Of a DNA stretch of 64,000 nucleotides, positions 43,137-52,610 are shown one piece after another. Every line of letters starts with the position of its first letter. Within the stretch, counting starts at the first letter, position 1. Source of the stretch: Paenibacillus sp. V4I7 (GTDB lineage: Bacteria; Bacillota; Bacilli; Paenibacillales; NBRC-103111); the NCBI RefSeq assembly GCF_030817275.1, contig NZ_JAUSZD010000002.1:3658001-3722000 (forward strand), written 5' to 3'. Both the position numbers and the translations under genes were made by a program. The notes beneath the pieces are model-generated. The model was not told where the DNA came from. It searched no databases and worked only from the letters and a program-made list of their open reading frames with translations.

Positions 43137-43618
43137 TCGGAATCTTCCTCTTCTTCTTCAGCCGTATACGTTTTGGTTGCAAGATCCGTAAACAAAACGC
43201 CATTTAAGTGATCAATTTCATGGAAAATGCAGCGAGCCAGCAAATCTGTGCCTGTCACTTCAATGGGATTCCCATTACGATCTTGGCCTTTGGCCGTGAC
43301 ATGGAGCGGCCGAAGCACATCGCCGCGAAGTCCAGGAATACTTAAGCAGCCTTCCGGCCCCATTTGTTCACCGCTGGAAGTAACAACCTCGGGATTTACC
43401 ATTTCTATCAATCCACCGTGTTCTTCTCCGCAATCCATGACGATAACGCGTTTAAGAATACCGATTTGCGGAGCAGCAAGGCCCACGCCTTCTGCTTCAT
43501 ACATCGTGTCTGCCATATCATTCAGCAGTTTATGCAGATTGGAATTAAATTTCGTAACCGTGATAGCTTTCTCACGCAGCACTGGATCTGGATCTTTAAC
43601 AATAATACGAATAGCCAT
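43133..43618 (-). CDS. def: Peptide deformylase
   Basis: ATG at 43,618 is preferred because AGGTAGGTG lies 7 nt before it. The 161-residue enzyme has [10 protein letters not shown] (about 44-53), EGCLSIPG (metal Cys, about 88-95) and HEIDHLNG (metal His residues and catalytic Glu, about 133-140). It removes the formyl group from nascent proteins. The gene sits between priA and fmt and ends with an acidic tail (EEEEEEDSE). Confidence 0.95.
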   Translation of the reverse strand: MAIRIIVKDPDPVLREKAITVTKFNSNLHKLLNDMADTMYEAEGVGLAAPQIGILKRVIVMDCGEEHGGLIEMVNPEVVTSSGEQMGPEGCLSIPGLRGDVLRPLHVTAKGQDRNGNPIEVTGTDLLARCIFHEIDHLNGVLFTDLATKTYTAEEEEEDSE

Positions 43619-43659
43619 AATGTGCACCTACCTTTGAAGTCTTCTCTATTTGGGGTTCA

Positions 43660-46173
43660 TTACATCAAATATTGCGGGTCAACATCCACGCTGATCAGCA
43701 GCTTTTCTTTCGCTGAACGCTCTTCAAACCAAGCTACTGCTTTAGAAACGATCTCTGCAGCCTGATCTTCCCCCCGATATTTTACCACGCATTGGAATCG
43801 ATATCTATCCTTGATTCGTGAAATCGGCGATGCAACAGGTCCTAACACATCCATTTGAAAAGATTGATCCGTGGGCAACGTATTCGTAAACAGATCAACC
43901 TGCTGGGCCCGGTACGTAAAAGCAATCTCTTTCAGCCTCGTGACAAAAGCCTCCGCAGAACGTACCAGAAGCGGAACCTGCTCATGCGAAAAAGTGACCA
44001 GAATCAATCGCTGATAAGGCGGATAGCCTAGATTTGCACGTATATCAAGCTCATGGTTCGCAAAAGCGATATAATCGTGTTTGCTTGCATACTGCACACT
44101 ATAATGTTCGGGAGTGTATGTCTGGACGAACACTTCCCCTTGCTTTTCATGACGACCCGCCCGGCCTGCAACCTGTGTTAATAACTGAAAAGTCCGCTCC
44201 GCTGAACGGAAATCCGGCAGATTAAGCACTGTATCCGCTGCGATAACCCCCACTAAGGTCACGTCAGGAAAATCCAGCCCTTTTGCTACCATCTGCGTGC
44301 CAAGCAGCACATCCGCCTGCTTCTCGCGAAACATCGTCAGCCATTTTTCATGTGAACCTTTCTCCGTCGTCGTATCGACATCCATGCGGATGACCCGAAT
44401 CCCGGGAAAAATCTTACTAAGCTCCTCTTCAACACGCTGTGTTCCTGTACCAAAATGACGAATATGCTCCGACTGGCAGCTAGGACACTGCGTAACCTCT
44501 CGCTCCGCATAGCCGCAATAATGACAACGCAGCATGCGCGAGCTTTGATGATAGGTAAGTGAAATATCACAATGTGGACATTGCGAGACGAAACCGCATG
44601 TACGGCACATAACGAACGTCGCATACCCACGCCGATTCAGCAATAAAACAATCTGTTCTTTCTTTTGTAACCGATCTTCGATCGCTTTATACAAGGAACG
44701 GCTGAACATAGAACGATTTCCGTTTTTCAGCTCCTCACGCATATCAACGATAGCTACTGGGGGCATCGGTCGGCTGGCCACGCGTTCCCGCATCGTCAAC
44801 AACCGAAAGGGAGGTTTATCCCTGTCACGGCGTCGCCTTGTCTTCTCGATACTTTCAAGAGAGGGTGTTGCGGAACCGAGTACAACGACGGCGTTTTGCT
44901 GCTTCGCTCTTTGAACCGCGACATCACGGGTGTGATATTTGGGGCTCTCCTCCTGCTTATAGGAAGATTCATGCTCCTCATCAATGATAATAAGGCCAAT
45001 TCTCGTAAAAGGAGCAAAAATCGCCGAACGAGCGCCGATCACAACCTTCACTTGCTTGCGCATAATTTTGCGCCATTCGTCGTACCGTTCTCCATTCGAT
45101 AACCGACTGTGTAGGACGGCAACCAAATCGCCAAACCGCCCTTTAAATCGTTCTACCATCTGCGGCGTCAGTGAAATTTCAGGAACAAGCACAATCGCTT
45201 CCTTATCCATATCCAAGCACTGCTGAATGGATTGTAAATACACTTCGGTTTTACCGCTACCCGTAACCCCGTGCAGCAGAAATACCTCATTGCGCTCCTC
45301 AGCTACAGCATCTCGAATTTCCGCGAAGACACTGCTCTGTTCTTCCGTTAAGGGAAGCGGCTTCGTCCGCGTGAAAGCACGACCCGCATAGGGGTCGCGC
45401 ATCACTTCGACCTCACGCAGCTCAATCCACCCGCGATCCGCCAAGCTTTTGACCGTGCTCGCGCCGACCTCCACCGTTTCCATCAGCTCTGTGAGCCGAA
45501 TCGCGTGTGGATGTTCCATCAAATAACGCAGCACATCCTGCTGTTTGTTAGCTCTGGCAGGAAGCTCGGCCAAAGCCTCTTCCAATCCGCTCCCACCAGC
45601 AGGAGGGAAAACGGTCAACGCTTTCTTGGTATTCATGCGGTCTTTGACCAATTGTACTTCCGCTAGGATACCTGCGCTCAGCAGTTGTTTAATGAGGGCG
45701 CCGTCACTTGCAAAACGCTCCATCAAAGCATCCATCGAGACGGAACCTTTGGATTTCACGAAGCTAACAATCTCTTGCAGATCCGACATGTCCAACAGCG
45801 ATTGCTCGCCAGACTCCTCCCCGACCCCAATCGCCCGCTCATATTTCGCTTTGAGTGCAGCAGGCAGCATCGCCTGGAGCGCCGTAACTTCATGGCACAA
45901 GTACATGCGGCTGACCCACCTCCCCAGACTCACAAGTTCCTCCGTGAGCGGAGGAACCAAGTCCAGGACGTTCTGAATCGGCTTAATGCGAGTCACATCT
46001 ACCTGGGTTTCCTCATGCAATTCGACGACAAAGCCTTGCAGCACCCGCGGGCCGAAAGGCACGCCAACGCGACTGCCCACTTCAACCCATTTCCTCAAGG
46101 ATGCGGGTACTTCATAGTCGAATGCCCGGTTTGTTTGTTTCGCTGGGACATCGACAATGACTTTTGCGTACAT
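43660..46173 (-). CDS. priA: Primosomal protein N' (replication restart helicase PriA)
   Basis: The 837-residue protein has a 3'-DNA-binding domain, Walker A GVTGSGKTEVY (about 304-314), DEEH (about 395), and a zinc-binding region with eight cysteines in CxxC pairs (about 540-580: CRTCGFVSQCPHC, CHYCGYAEREVTQC). Conserved helicase motifs with VAGRAGR (about 700) follow. PriA reloads the replicative helicase at stalled forks. It overlaps coaBC by one base and lies upstream of def on the same strand. Confidence 0.97.
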   Translation of the reverse strand: MYAKVIVDVPAKQTNRAFDYEVPASLRKWVEVGSRVGVPFGPRVLQGFVVELHEETQVDVTRIKPIQNVLDLVPPLTEELVSLGRWVSRMYLCHEVTALQAMLPAALKAKYERAIGVGEESGEQSLLDMSDLQEIVSFVKSKGSVSMDALMERFASDGALIKQLLSAGILAEVQLVKDRMNTKKALTVFPPAGGSGLEEALAELPARANKQQDVLRYLMEHPHAIRLTELMETVEVGASTVKSLADRGWIELREVEVMRDPYAGRAFTRTKPLPLTEEQSSVFAEIRDAVAEERNEVFLLHGVTGSGKTEVYLQSIQQCLDMDKEAIVLVPEISLTPQMVERFKGRFGDLVAVLHSRLSNGERYDEWRKIMRKQVKVVIGARSAIFAPFTRIGLIIIDEEHESSYKQEESPKYHTRDVAVQRAKQQNAVVVLGSATPSLESIEKTRRRRDRDKPPFRLLTMRERVASRPMPPVAIVDMREELKNGNRSMFSRSLYKAIEDRLQKKEQIVLLLNRRGYATFVMCRTCGFVSQCPHCDISLTYHQSSRMLRCHYCGYAEREVTQCPSCQSEHIRHFGTGTQRVEEELSKIFPGIRVIRMDVDTTTEKGSHEKWLTMFREKQADVLLGTQMVAKGLDFPDVTLVGVIAADTVLNLPDFRSAERTFQLLTQVAGRAGRHEKQGEVFVQTYTPEHYSVQYASKHDYIAFANHELDIRANLGYPPYQRLILVTFSHEQVPLLVRSAEAFVTRLKEIAFTYRAQQVDLFTNTLPTDQSFQMDVLGPVASPISRIKDRYRFQCVVKYRGEDQAAEIVSKAVAWFEERSAKEKLLISVDVDPQYLM

Positions 46174-47393
46174 CAGGATTCCCCCGCTGCGGAATGCATA
46201 CGATCCGCCGCAAGCTCGAGCAGTCTACGTGCCACATCTTTCTTACTTTGTATAGGAAGGGCCTCTACGAGCCCATTACGATCGTAAAACCGGACCACAT
46301 TCGTATCACCGCCAAAGCCCGCACCTTCCTGTGATACATCATTACCAACGATGAGATCACAGTTTTTGCGGTTCAGCTTGTCCATCGCATGCTCGTCCAA
46401 ACGCTCCGTCTCTGCAGCAAACCCGATGATGAACTGATGCTTTTTGAGCGTACCGATTTCCTGTAAAATATCTGGATTTTTAACCAGCTCTAGCGTTAGC
46501 GAGTCCGACTTCTTTTTAATTTTATGCTCAGCAACAACCGCTGGACGATAATCAGCTACCGCAGCTGCTTTGATAACAAGATGACTTTCATCCAAACGAG
46601 CCAAAACAGCCTCTCTCATATCCAAAGCAGACTGAACATTGATTAGTTTAACGCCCTCAGGCGCTGATAAAGCGGACGGCCCTGATATCAACGTCACCTT
46701 GGCTCCCATACGCACCGCTTCTTCAGCGATAGCGTAGCCCATTTTGCCGGAGGAGTCATTCGTAATGTACCGTACCGGGTCAATGCGTTCAACGGTGCCT
46801 CCGGCAGTCACGAGGACACGTTGTCCTTCTAAACGCCTAGGCTCCCCCTTAAAATGCTGCTCAATTGCAGCAAGAATCTCCTCAGGTTCAGCAAGCCGTC
46901 CTTTTCCAACGTAACCGCAAGCCAATTGCCCTTCTCCCGGTTCAATAAACCGCACTCCACGGCTTAGCAAGGTCTGCATATTATGCTGTACAGCTGGATT
47001 CGCATACATATGCACGTTCATTGCAGGCGCTACCCATATCGGTGCCATGGTTGCAAGCAGCGTCGTACTGAGCATATCATCGCCAAGACCAAGCGCCAGC
47101 TTGCCAATCATATTCGCCGTTGCAGGCGCAACAAGCACGAGGTCGGCACTATCCGCCAAGTTGATATGCGATACAACCGAAGGATCTTTCTCATCAAAGG
47201 TATCCACAAAAACATGATGACGAGACAGCGTTTGAAACGTTAACGGCGCTACGAATTGAACAGCTGATTTAGTCATAATCACACGCACAATTGCACCAGC
47301 TTGTGTCAATTTACTCGTTAACGCAGCAGCCTTATAAGCGGCAATGCCTCCGCATACGCCAAGCACAATCGTTTTGCCATGCAGTACACTCAT
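46173..47393 (-). CDS. coaBC: Bifunctional phosphopantothenoylcysteine decarboxylase/synthetase
   Basis: ATG at 47,393 after AAAGGGG is chosen over an upstream frame. The 406-residue protein has an N-terminal flavin decarboxylase domain (GVCGGIAAYKA, PAMNVHMY about 120) and a C-terminal synthetase domain (VTAGGTVERIDPVRYITN about 193-210, AAAVADYRP, KIKKKSD). It makes 4'-phosphopantetheine in two steps of coenzyme A synthesis. It lies between rpoZ and priA, the conserved order. Confidence 0.96.
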   Translation of the reverse strand: MSVLHGKTIVLGVCGGIAAYKAAALTSKLTQAGAIVRVIMTKSAVQFVAPLTFQTLSRHHVFVDTFDEKDPSVVSHINLADSADLVLVAPATANMIGKLALGLGDDMLSTTLLATMAPIWVAPAMNVHMYANPAVQHNMQTLLSRGVRFIEPGEGQLACGYVGKGRLAEPEEILAAIEQHFKGEPRRLEGQRVLVTAGGTVERIDPVRYITNDSSGKMGYAIAEEAVRMGAKVTLISGPSALSAPEGVKLINVQSALDMREAVLARLDESHLVIKAAAVADYRPAVVAEHKIKKKSDSLTLELVKNPDILQEIGTLKKHQFIIGFAAETERLDEHAMDKLNRKNCDLIVGNDVSQEGAGFGGDTNVVRFYDRNGLVEALPIQSKKDVARRLLELAADRMHSAAGES

Positions 47394-47461
47394 AGGTATC
47401 CCCTTTCTACGCACAATTTGAGAAAAAAATAACAACCACTAGGGTTGTTGGGTAAACCAAT

Positions 47462-47689
47462 TTATTTCTTCTGATATTTCTCAGTCTCTGTCGACTCAAT
47501 TTTCTCATAACCGATATAGTTGCCGTATAGCTCTTCTAACGCGACACCAACATGTTTGTGAGCCTTTTGGCCTTTTAAATTTGATTTAGCGCCATCACGC
47601 AAGGATCTTGCTCTTTTGGAAGCAGCTACAACTAGTGAATACTTGCTATCCACGATATCAAGCAGTTTATCAATTGAAGGGTATAGCAT
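47462..47689 (-). CDS. rpoZ: RNA polymerase subunit omega
   Basis: The 75-residue protein starts MLYPSIDKLLDIVDSKYSLV and has ASKRARSLRDGAK and VGVALEELYGNYI. These match omega, which stabilises the beta' subunit. Its ATG directly follows the TGA of gmk (TGAATG), with the ribosome-binding site inside gmk. It precedes coaBC by about 70 bp. Confidence 0.96.
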   Translation of the reverse strand: MLYPSIDKLLDIVDSKYSLVVAASKRARSLRDGAKSNLKGQKAHKHVGVALEELYGNYIGYEKIESTETEKYQKK

Positions 47690-48334
47690 TCAATTCACCT
47701 CATCCATCCATTGTACGATTTTTGGATACATCCGATCTTTTTTGCAATGTTCTGCTAAAAGAATCGCTTGTATTTTGGAACAAGCCGCTTCTACATGGTC
47801 ATTTACAATCGCATAGTCATAGTGCTCCATCAAGCGAATTTCGTCCATAGCTACAGACATTCGGCTGCGTATGACTTCATCCGTTTCCGTACCACGCGTT
47901 ACAATGCGATTCTCAAGCTCATCTAGAGAAGGCGGCAGCAAGAAAATGAAAACACCTTCGGAAAACTTTTGTTTGACTTGCAGAGCACCCTGCACTTCGA
48001 TTTCCAAGATGACATCTTGACCGGAGCGCAGCGTTTCCTCAACAAAACGTCTCGGAGTGCCGTAGAAGTTACCTACATATTCAGCCCATTCCAACACTTC
48101 ATCCGTTTCGATCATCTGTTGAAATTGCTCCCGAGTTTTGAAGAAATAGTTCACACCATCCACTTCCCCTTGTCTAGGAGAACGGGTTGTGGCCGATACC
48201 GAGTAGACGATATCCGGTGAACACTTGCGTAGCGCGGCGCAAACGGTTCCCTTGCCGACACCGGAAGGACCGGATAAAACAATCAGAATGCCTCTCTCAC
48301 GCTCAAGGGTATTCGTATTACTCGTCATGATCAT
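47690..48334 (-). CDS. gmk: Guanylate kinase
   Basis: The 214-residue enzyme has the P-loop [11 protein letters not shown] (about 21-31), [17 protein letters not shown] (about 51-67), [12 protein letters not shown] (about 81-92) and [11 protein letters not shown]. It converts GMP to GDP. It overlaps the end of remA by 17 bp and abuts rpoZ, an arrangement shared by Bacillales. Confidence 0.97.
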   Translation of the reverse strand: MIMTSNTNTLERERGILIVLSGPSGVGKGTVCAALRKCSPDIVYSVSATTRSPRQGEVDGVNYFFKTREQFQQMIETDEVLEWAEYVGNFYGTPRRFVEETLRSGQDVILEIEVQGALQVKQKFSEGVFIFLLPPSLDELENRIVTRGTETDEVIRSRMSVAMDEIRLMEHYDYAIVNDHVEAACSKIQAILLAEHCKKDRMYPKIVQWMDEVN

Positions 48335-48578
48335 CGTCCTTGTTGGAAAGTCTATGCGCTACCGTCTCTGGTTGTACTGCCGACAAAATCACATGGTCGC
48401 TGTCAGTGATAATAACGGCACGGGTTCTTCTACCATATGTAGCGTCAATCAGCATGTGACGATCACGCGCCTCTTGAATGATCCTCTTGATCGGAGCCGA
48501 TTCCGGACTTACGATCGAGATAATGCGGTTCGCCGATACGATGTTGCCGAACCCGATATTAATTAATTTGATAGCCAT
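48318..48578 (-). CDS. remA: Extracellular matrix regulator RemA (DUF370)
   Basis: ATG at 48,578 after GAGGAGGAA gives 86 residues starting [20 protein letters not shown], with [20 protein letters not shown] and [15 protein letters not shown]. RemA is a ring-forming DNA-binding protein that activates biofilm matrix and osmoprotection genes. It lies between the yloC-type gene and gmk, as in B. subtilis. Confidence 0.95.
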   Translation of the reverse strand: MAIKLINIGFGNIVSANRIISIVSPESAPIKRIIQEARDRHMLIDATYGRRTRAVIITDSDHVILSAVQPETVAHRLSNKDDDHDE

Positions 48579-48611
48579 TACGACTTCCTCCTCGCGAAGC
48601 TCCATGCCGCT

Positions 48612-49484
48612 TCACTCGATATTCTGTATTTGTTCGCGCATCTTCTCAAGCTCTGCTTTCATCGTAATCACTCTAGCCGTAGGCTCCGAGTGATTGGACT
48701 TGGATCCGATTGTGTTCACTTCTCGATTCATTTCTTGAATCAAGAAATCCAACTTTCGTCCAACAGGCTCTTTCTCTGTAAGCAATTGATCACATTGCTC
48801 AAAATGACTTTTCAGTCGAGTCAATTCCTCATCCACATTCGAACGATCTGCGAATATAGCAATTTCTGTCGCTAAGCGCTGCTCATCCACAGGCGTCTGA
48901 TCCTGCAGAAGAGACTGAATTCTGTTCGTCAGCTTAGCCGCATAGTCTTGAACCACCTGAGGTGCTAAAGCTTCCAATTCCACATGGATTCGCTTCAGTT
49001 CCGCCAAGCGCTCACGAATATCTTGCTCCAGAAACGCTCCTTCCCGCAGCCGCATGTCGGATAATCTGGCAACGGCCTCCTGCAAGCAGGCGCATAGTTC
49101 CTGTTCGATCTCTTCATCAGGTTCCTTACGCGACTCCTTCATCTGAATGAGATCGGGAAGTTTCAATAAATCTTTGAGCTCGACCTGCTCGGTAAACCCA
49201 TAGCGCTCCTTCAACTGCTCCGCAGCCTGCAAATAAGCATCTGCCAAAGCAAAGTTAACCGTTACGCTCTTCGGAGAAGCCGTTTCACGTTCCGCCGTGA
49301 TGAAGACGTCTACCCGTCCTCTCTTCACCGCTTGCAGCACCGTTTTCTTCAAAGCGTCTTCAAAAGCCGCCCATTCCTTCGGCAATCGGATCGACACTTC
49401 ACTATACCTATGATTGACCGATTTCGCATCGATAAACACGTTGTATCCCGCAAAAGAACGATTCGCTTGTCCGAATCCGGTCAT
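48612..49484 (-). CDS. yloC: YicC/YloC family endoribonuclease
   Basis: The product starting at ATG 49,484 (MTGFGQANRSF) has about 290 residues. It shows the YicC N-terminal domain (VDAKSVNHRYSEVSIRLP around 20-40), a Lys/Glu-rich middle, and the C-terminal DUF1732 domain (GRKLDFLIQEMNREVNTIGSK around 245-270). Members are metal-dependent RNases taking part in RNA turnover. It lies 33 bp upstream of remA. An AAGGATG site supports the start; a longer start at 49,511 is less likely. Confidence 0.92.
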   Translation of the reverse strand: MTGFGQANRSFAGYNVFIDAKSVNHRYSEVSIRLPKEWAAFEDALKKTVLQAVKRGRVDVFITAERETASPKSVTVNFALADAYLQAAEQLKERYGFTEQVELKDLLKLPDLIQMKESRKEPDEEIEQELCACLQEAVARLSDMRLREGAFLEQDIRERLAELKRIHVELEALAPQVVQDYAAKLTNRIQSLLQDQTPVDEQRLATEIAIFADRSNVDEELTRLKSHFEQCDQLLTEKEPVGRKLDFLIQEMNREVNTIGSKSNHSEPTARVITMKAELEKMREQIQNIE

Positions 49485-49525
49485 ACTGCAAATCATCCTT
49501 ATCACATCCATTAACCTATTTTAAT

Positions 49526-51400
49526 TCATTTTGAAAGTGGGTACAAGTGGAAATCATGCCGATTCGACTTTTCCCATACATACTTCGTCAGTTCTACGCA
49601 CATCTCATAGGCCAGAAAAGGGGTCATTAGATAGATGCCATTAAAGAAAGGCATTGCAGCATCCAGCAGCTCTTTGGCAATCTCAACGCCCATTGCCCGC
49701 CCTTCTGGACCCTTGAGTCCATTCATGCGTTCTCTCACTTCATCGGACAACCGAATACCTGGAACTTCATTGTGCAGATATTCAGCGTTCCCTCCGCTAG
49801 CTAGCGGAGCAATACCTATGAAAATCGGTATATTTAAATGCTTCGTCGCCTCATAAATTTGTTCAATCAGCTTGGCGTCGTAGACGGGCTGCGTCATGAT
49901 GTAATCGGCGCCTGCTTCAATTTTGCGTTCCAAGCGCTGAACCGCTTTATCCAGATGCTTCACATTCGGATTAAAAGCAGCCCCTACAACGAAGTTGGCC
50001 TTCTGCTTTAGCGGCTTACCTGAGAAGGCAATGCCTTCGTTAAGCTGCTTAATCATCCGAATGATCTCGAATGAGGTCAGGTCGTAAACGGAGCTGGACC
50101 CAGGGAGATCGCCGAATTTGGCGGGATCGCCGGTCACGGCCAGCACGTGGTCAATGCCCAGCGCGTGAAGACCCATCAGATGGGACTGCGTCCCAATCAT
50201 GTTGCGGTCGCGGCACGCGATGTGGATCAGCGGACGCGCGCTTAAGCGTTCCTGCACGAGGTAACCGAGGGCCAGATTGCTCATGCGCGTCACGGCTAGT
50301 GAATTGTCGGCCATCGTAATGGCGTCGACATGCGCATCCTGCAGGGCCTTCGACCCCTGCATAAATTTCTCGATGTCGAGATCCCGAGGGGGATCCAGCT
50401 CGACAATGACGGTTTTACGCTGCTTCACGATTTCGAGCAGCGAGGGTTTGCCTGCCGGCGGCGCAGGCTTCGCCGGGGCGGGCTCGCTCACGCGCACAGT
50501 TCGCGTGGAGGCCATCGTACCAGGCGCTGCCGGGACGTAGCCTTGCAGCGCCTGGGCGACGGCGGCGATATGCTCCGGCGTGGTGCCGCAGCAGCCGCCG
50601 ATGATACGCGCGCCGAGGTCTGCGAAGCGCAGCGCGCTCTCGGCGAAGTACTGAGGCGTCGCCGCATAGGTGTAGTGACCGTCGACGTAGTCGGGCAGCC
50701 CCGCGTTCGGGAACGCGGAGAACGGAATGCCGGCGATTGGAGTTAGCTTCTCCATCGAACGGAGAATCCCATTCGGGCCGACGCGGCAGTTGAAGCCGAT
50801 GACGTCCGCCCCGTCGTCGCGTAACCGCTGGAACGCTTCTTGCAGCGGAACACCGTCCTGTGTGCTGCCAGTGCCTTCGTTAGCGAACTGACAAATGACA
50901 GGCAGCTCACTCATGCTGCGAATAATACGCAGCGCGAGTTGCAGCTCTTCCAAATCATAGAAGGTCTCAAGCAATAGCCCGTCCACTGGCGAATCCAGTA
51001 AGATGCCAATCTGCTCGCGGAGTGATTCCTCAACGTCCGTGGTACGAACATTTTTGCGCTTGCCCGCACGAATAGATCCAATAGCGCCAACAACATACGC
51101 TTCATCACCAACCGCTTTTCTGGCTAGCTCCACACCTGCTCGATTAATGGCTTCAACATCGCCTTCTAGACCGTATTTGGATAATTTTTCGCGATTAGCC
51201 GAGAATGTATTCGTTTCAATAAGACGCGCACCTGCCTCAAAATAACGGCGGTGCACGTCAGCAACCGTTTCCGGTCTAAGCAAATTCAATTCTTCATAAG
51301 AAATGCCGACAGGAAATCCCATCTGATATAAATAAGTCCCCATAGCGCCGTCACCGATCAAAATGTCCCGCTGCAGCGCCGTACGAAGATCCAATTTCAT
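49526..51400 (-). CDS. yitJ: Bifunctional homocysteine S-methyltransferase / methylenetetrahydrofolate reductase
   Basis: The 624-residue protein joins two domains. The N-terminal methyltransferase (about 1-295) has DGAMGTYLYQMG and the zinc Cys residues in GFNCRVGP and GGCCGTTPEH. The C-terminal MTHFR domain (about 325-620) has VIVELDPPR, GANYIMTQPVYD-like QPVYD and GIAPLASGGN. It supplies a methyl group to make methionine. The fusion matches the YitJ type. No S-box riboswitch is visible in the 34-bp space after dapF. Confidence 0.92.
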   Translation of the reverse strand: MKLDLRTALQRDILIGDGAMGTYLYQMGFPVGISYEELNLLRPETVADVHRRYFEAGARLIETNTFSANREKLSKYGLEGDVEAINRAGVELARKAVGDEAYVVGAIGSIRAGKRKNVRTTDVEESLREQIGILLDSPVDGLLLETFYDLEELQLALRIIRSMSELPVICQFANEGTGSTQDGVPLQEAFQRLRDDGADVIGFNCRVGPNGILRSMEKLTPIAGIPFSAFPNAGLPDYVDGHYTYAATPQYFAESALRFADLGARIIGGCCGTTPEHIAAVAQALQGYVPAAPGTMASTRTVRVSEPAPAKPAPPAGKPSLLEIVKQRKTVIVELDPPRDLDIEKFMQGSKALQDAHVDAITMADNSLAVTRMSNLALGYLVQERLSARPLIHIACRDRNMIGTQSHLMGLHALGIDHVLAVTGDPAKFGDLPGSSSVYDLTSFEIIRMIKQLNEGIAFSGKPLKQKANFVVGAAFNPNVKHLDKAVQRLERKIEAGADYIMTQPVYDAKLIEQIYEATKHLNIPIFIGIAPLASGGNAEYLHNEVPGIRLSDEVRERMNGLKGPEGRAMGVEIAKELLDAAMPFFNGIYLMTPFLAYEMCVELTKYVWEKSNRHDFHLYPLSK

Positions 51401-51434
51401 GATAAATTCCCCACCTACTAAAAATGTAATTAAC

Positions 51435-52265
51435 TTAAACCGTGCCCGTAAACACTTCTTCCGCAGGTCCGGTCATATAAACATGGTTGTCCGCTTCATT
51501 CCATTCGATAAACAATTCTCCGCCTTTAAGCGAAACTGTCGCTTCACGGTCCGTTAAACCGTTTAACACGGAGGAGACAAGCGTTGCACAAGCGCCAGTG
51601 CCGCAAGCAAGTGTAGGACCTGCCCCTCTTTCCCAAACGCGCATATCCGTGTAAGCACGATTTTTCACCGTAACGAATTCGACATTTATTTTCCGAGGGA
51701 ACATCGGGTGCACTTCAAGCTTCGGCCCCCAAGTGGCAAGATCAAAATTCACAGCATCCTTCACATAAATAACGCAGTGCGGATTTCCCATCGAAACAGC
51801 CGTAAAACGGAATTCTTTCCCGTCAACTTCAATCGGGTAATTGATCACTTTAGCTTCATCTACCGTAGTTGGGACTTGAAGGCCGTTCAAGATCGGTTGA
51901 CCCATATCCACGCGAACAGTCCGAACTTTGCCATCTTGTACGTTTAATTGTACCTTTTGTACGCCTGCGCCAAGTGTTTCAACGGTAATCTCCGTTTTAT
52001 CAATTAGCTTATGATCGTAAACATATTTAGAAACGCAGCGGATGGCATTGCCGCATTGCTCAGCTTCAGATCCGTCGGAGTTCATAATGCGCATTTTGAA
52101 ATCAGCATTGTCAGAAGGAAGAATATAGACGATGCCATCGGCTCCAATACTAAAAAAACGATTACACAACTGGATCGCACGCTGATCTGCATCAGCAGGA
52201 AGTTCTTTCTCTCCAGCTACTACGATAAAATCGTTACCTAGACCATGCATTTTTGTGAAATTCAT
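51435..52265 (-). CDS. dapF: Diaminopimelate epimerase
   Basis: ATG at 52,265 is preferred over the upstream frame. The 276-residue enzyme starts MNFTKMHGLGNDFIVV. It has the two catalytic cysteines in SEAEQCGNAIRC (about 69-80) and TLACGTGACATL (about 219-230). It makes meso-diaminopimelate for peptidoglycan and lysine. It follows a 330-bp non-coding gap and precedes the yitJ-like gene by 34 bp. Confidence 0.96.
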   Translation of the reverse strand: MNFTKMHGLGNDFIVVAGEKELPADADQRAIQLCNRFFSIGADGIVYILPSDNADFKMRIMNSDGSEAEQCGNAIRCVSKYVYDHKLIDKTEITVETLGAGVQKVQLNVQDGKVRTVRVDMGQPILNGLQVPTTVDEAKVINYPIEVDGKEFRFTAVSMGNPHCVIYVKDAVNFDLATWGPKLEVHPMFPRKINVEFVTVKNRAYTDMRVWERGAGPTLACGTGACATLVSSVLNGLTDREATVSLKGGELFIEWNEADNHVYMTGPAEEVFTGTV

Positions 52266-52277
52266 TGTTAATAGCAC

Positions 52278-52610
52278 TCCCAGTATGCAGTTTAGCCATT
52301 ATCATAGCGTAAAAATGTCAAGATGCATAGTCCTTCCTTTCCATTCCAACCGAATATCACTCTGATTCCCCATGACATGAGCCAATGGGATAGTGTTAAT
52401 AGATTCCTAGTAAAAGAATTGAATAAATCTTGCCTGATGGAATTAGAATGCAGCCAAAAAAGAATTTATTCGTTTGTACAAACACAAATAATTACAAAGA
52501 ATAGTTTATCTATCCGACTTTCAGCTCACATCCCTATGCATAACGAGCCTCTAGAATTGCATCTAAGGCTCGTTTCAAGCAACAAAGCCGCCTCACGGCA
52601 GCTTTGTTCA
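52278..52610. other. Gap between dapF and the Ca2+-ATPase gene
   Basis: An open plus-strand frame (52,323-52,643) crosses this gap. It lacks a ribosome-binding site, overlaps the end of the ATPase gene and has no recognisable motif, so I do not call it. The right end holds the ATPase terminator; otherwise I see nothing. Confidence 0.6.
52581..52609 (-). terminator. Terminator of the Ca2+-ATPase gene
   Basis: On the minus strand AACAAAGC..GCC-GTGA-GGC..GCTTTGTT forms a stable hairpin starting right at the stop codon. The T tract is poor, and a second CGAGCC/GGCTCG stem follows. Confidence 0.65.

Noticed and set aside
51400..51435. SAM riboswitch before the methionine synthesis gene
   Set aside because: Only 34 bp separate it from dapF, too short for an S-box, and no matching motifs were seen.
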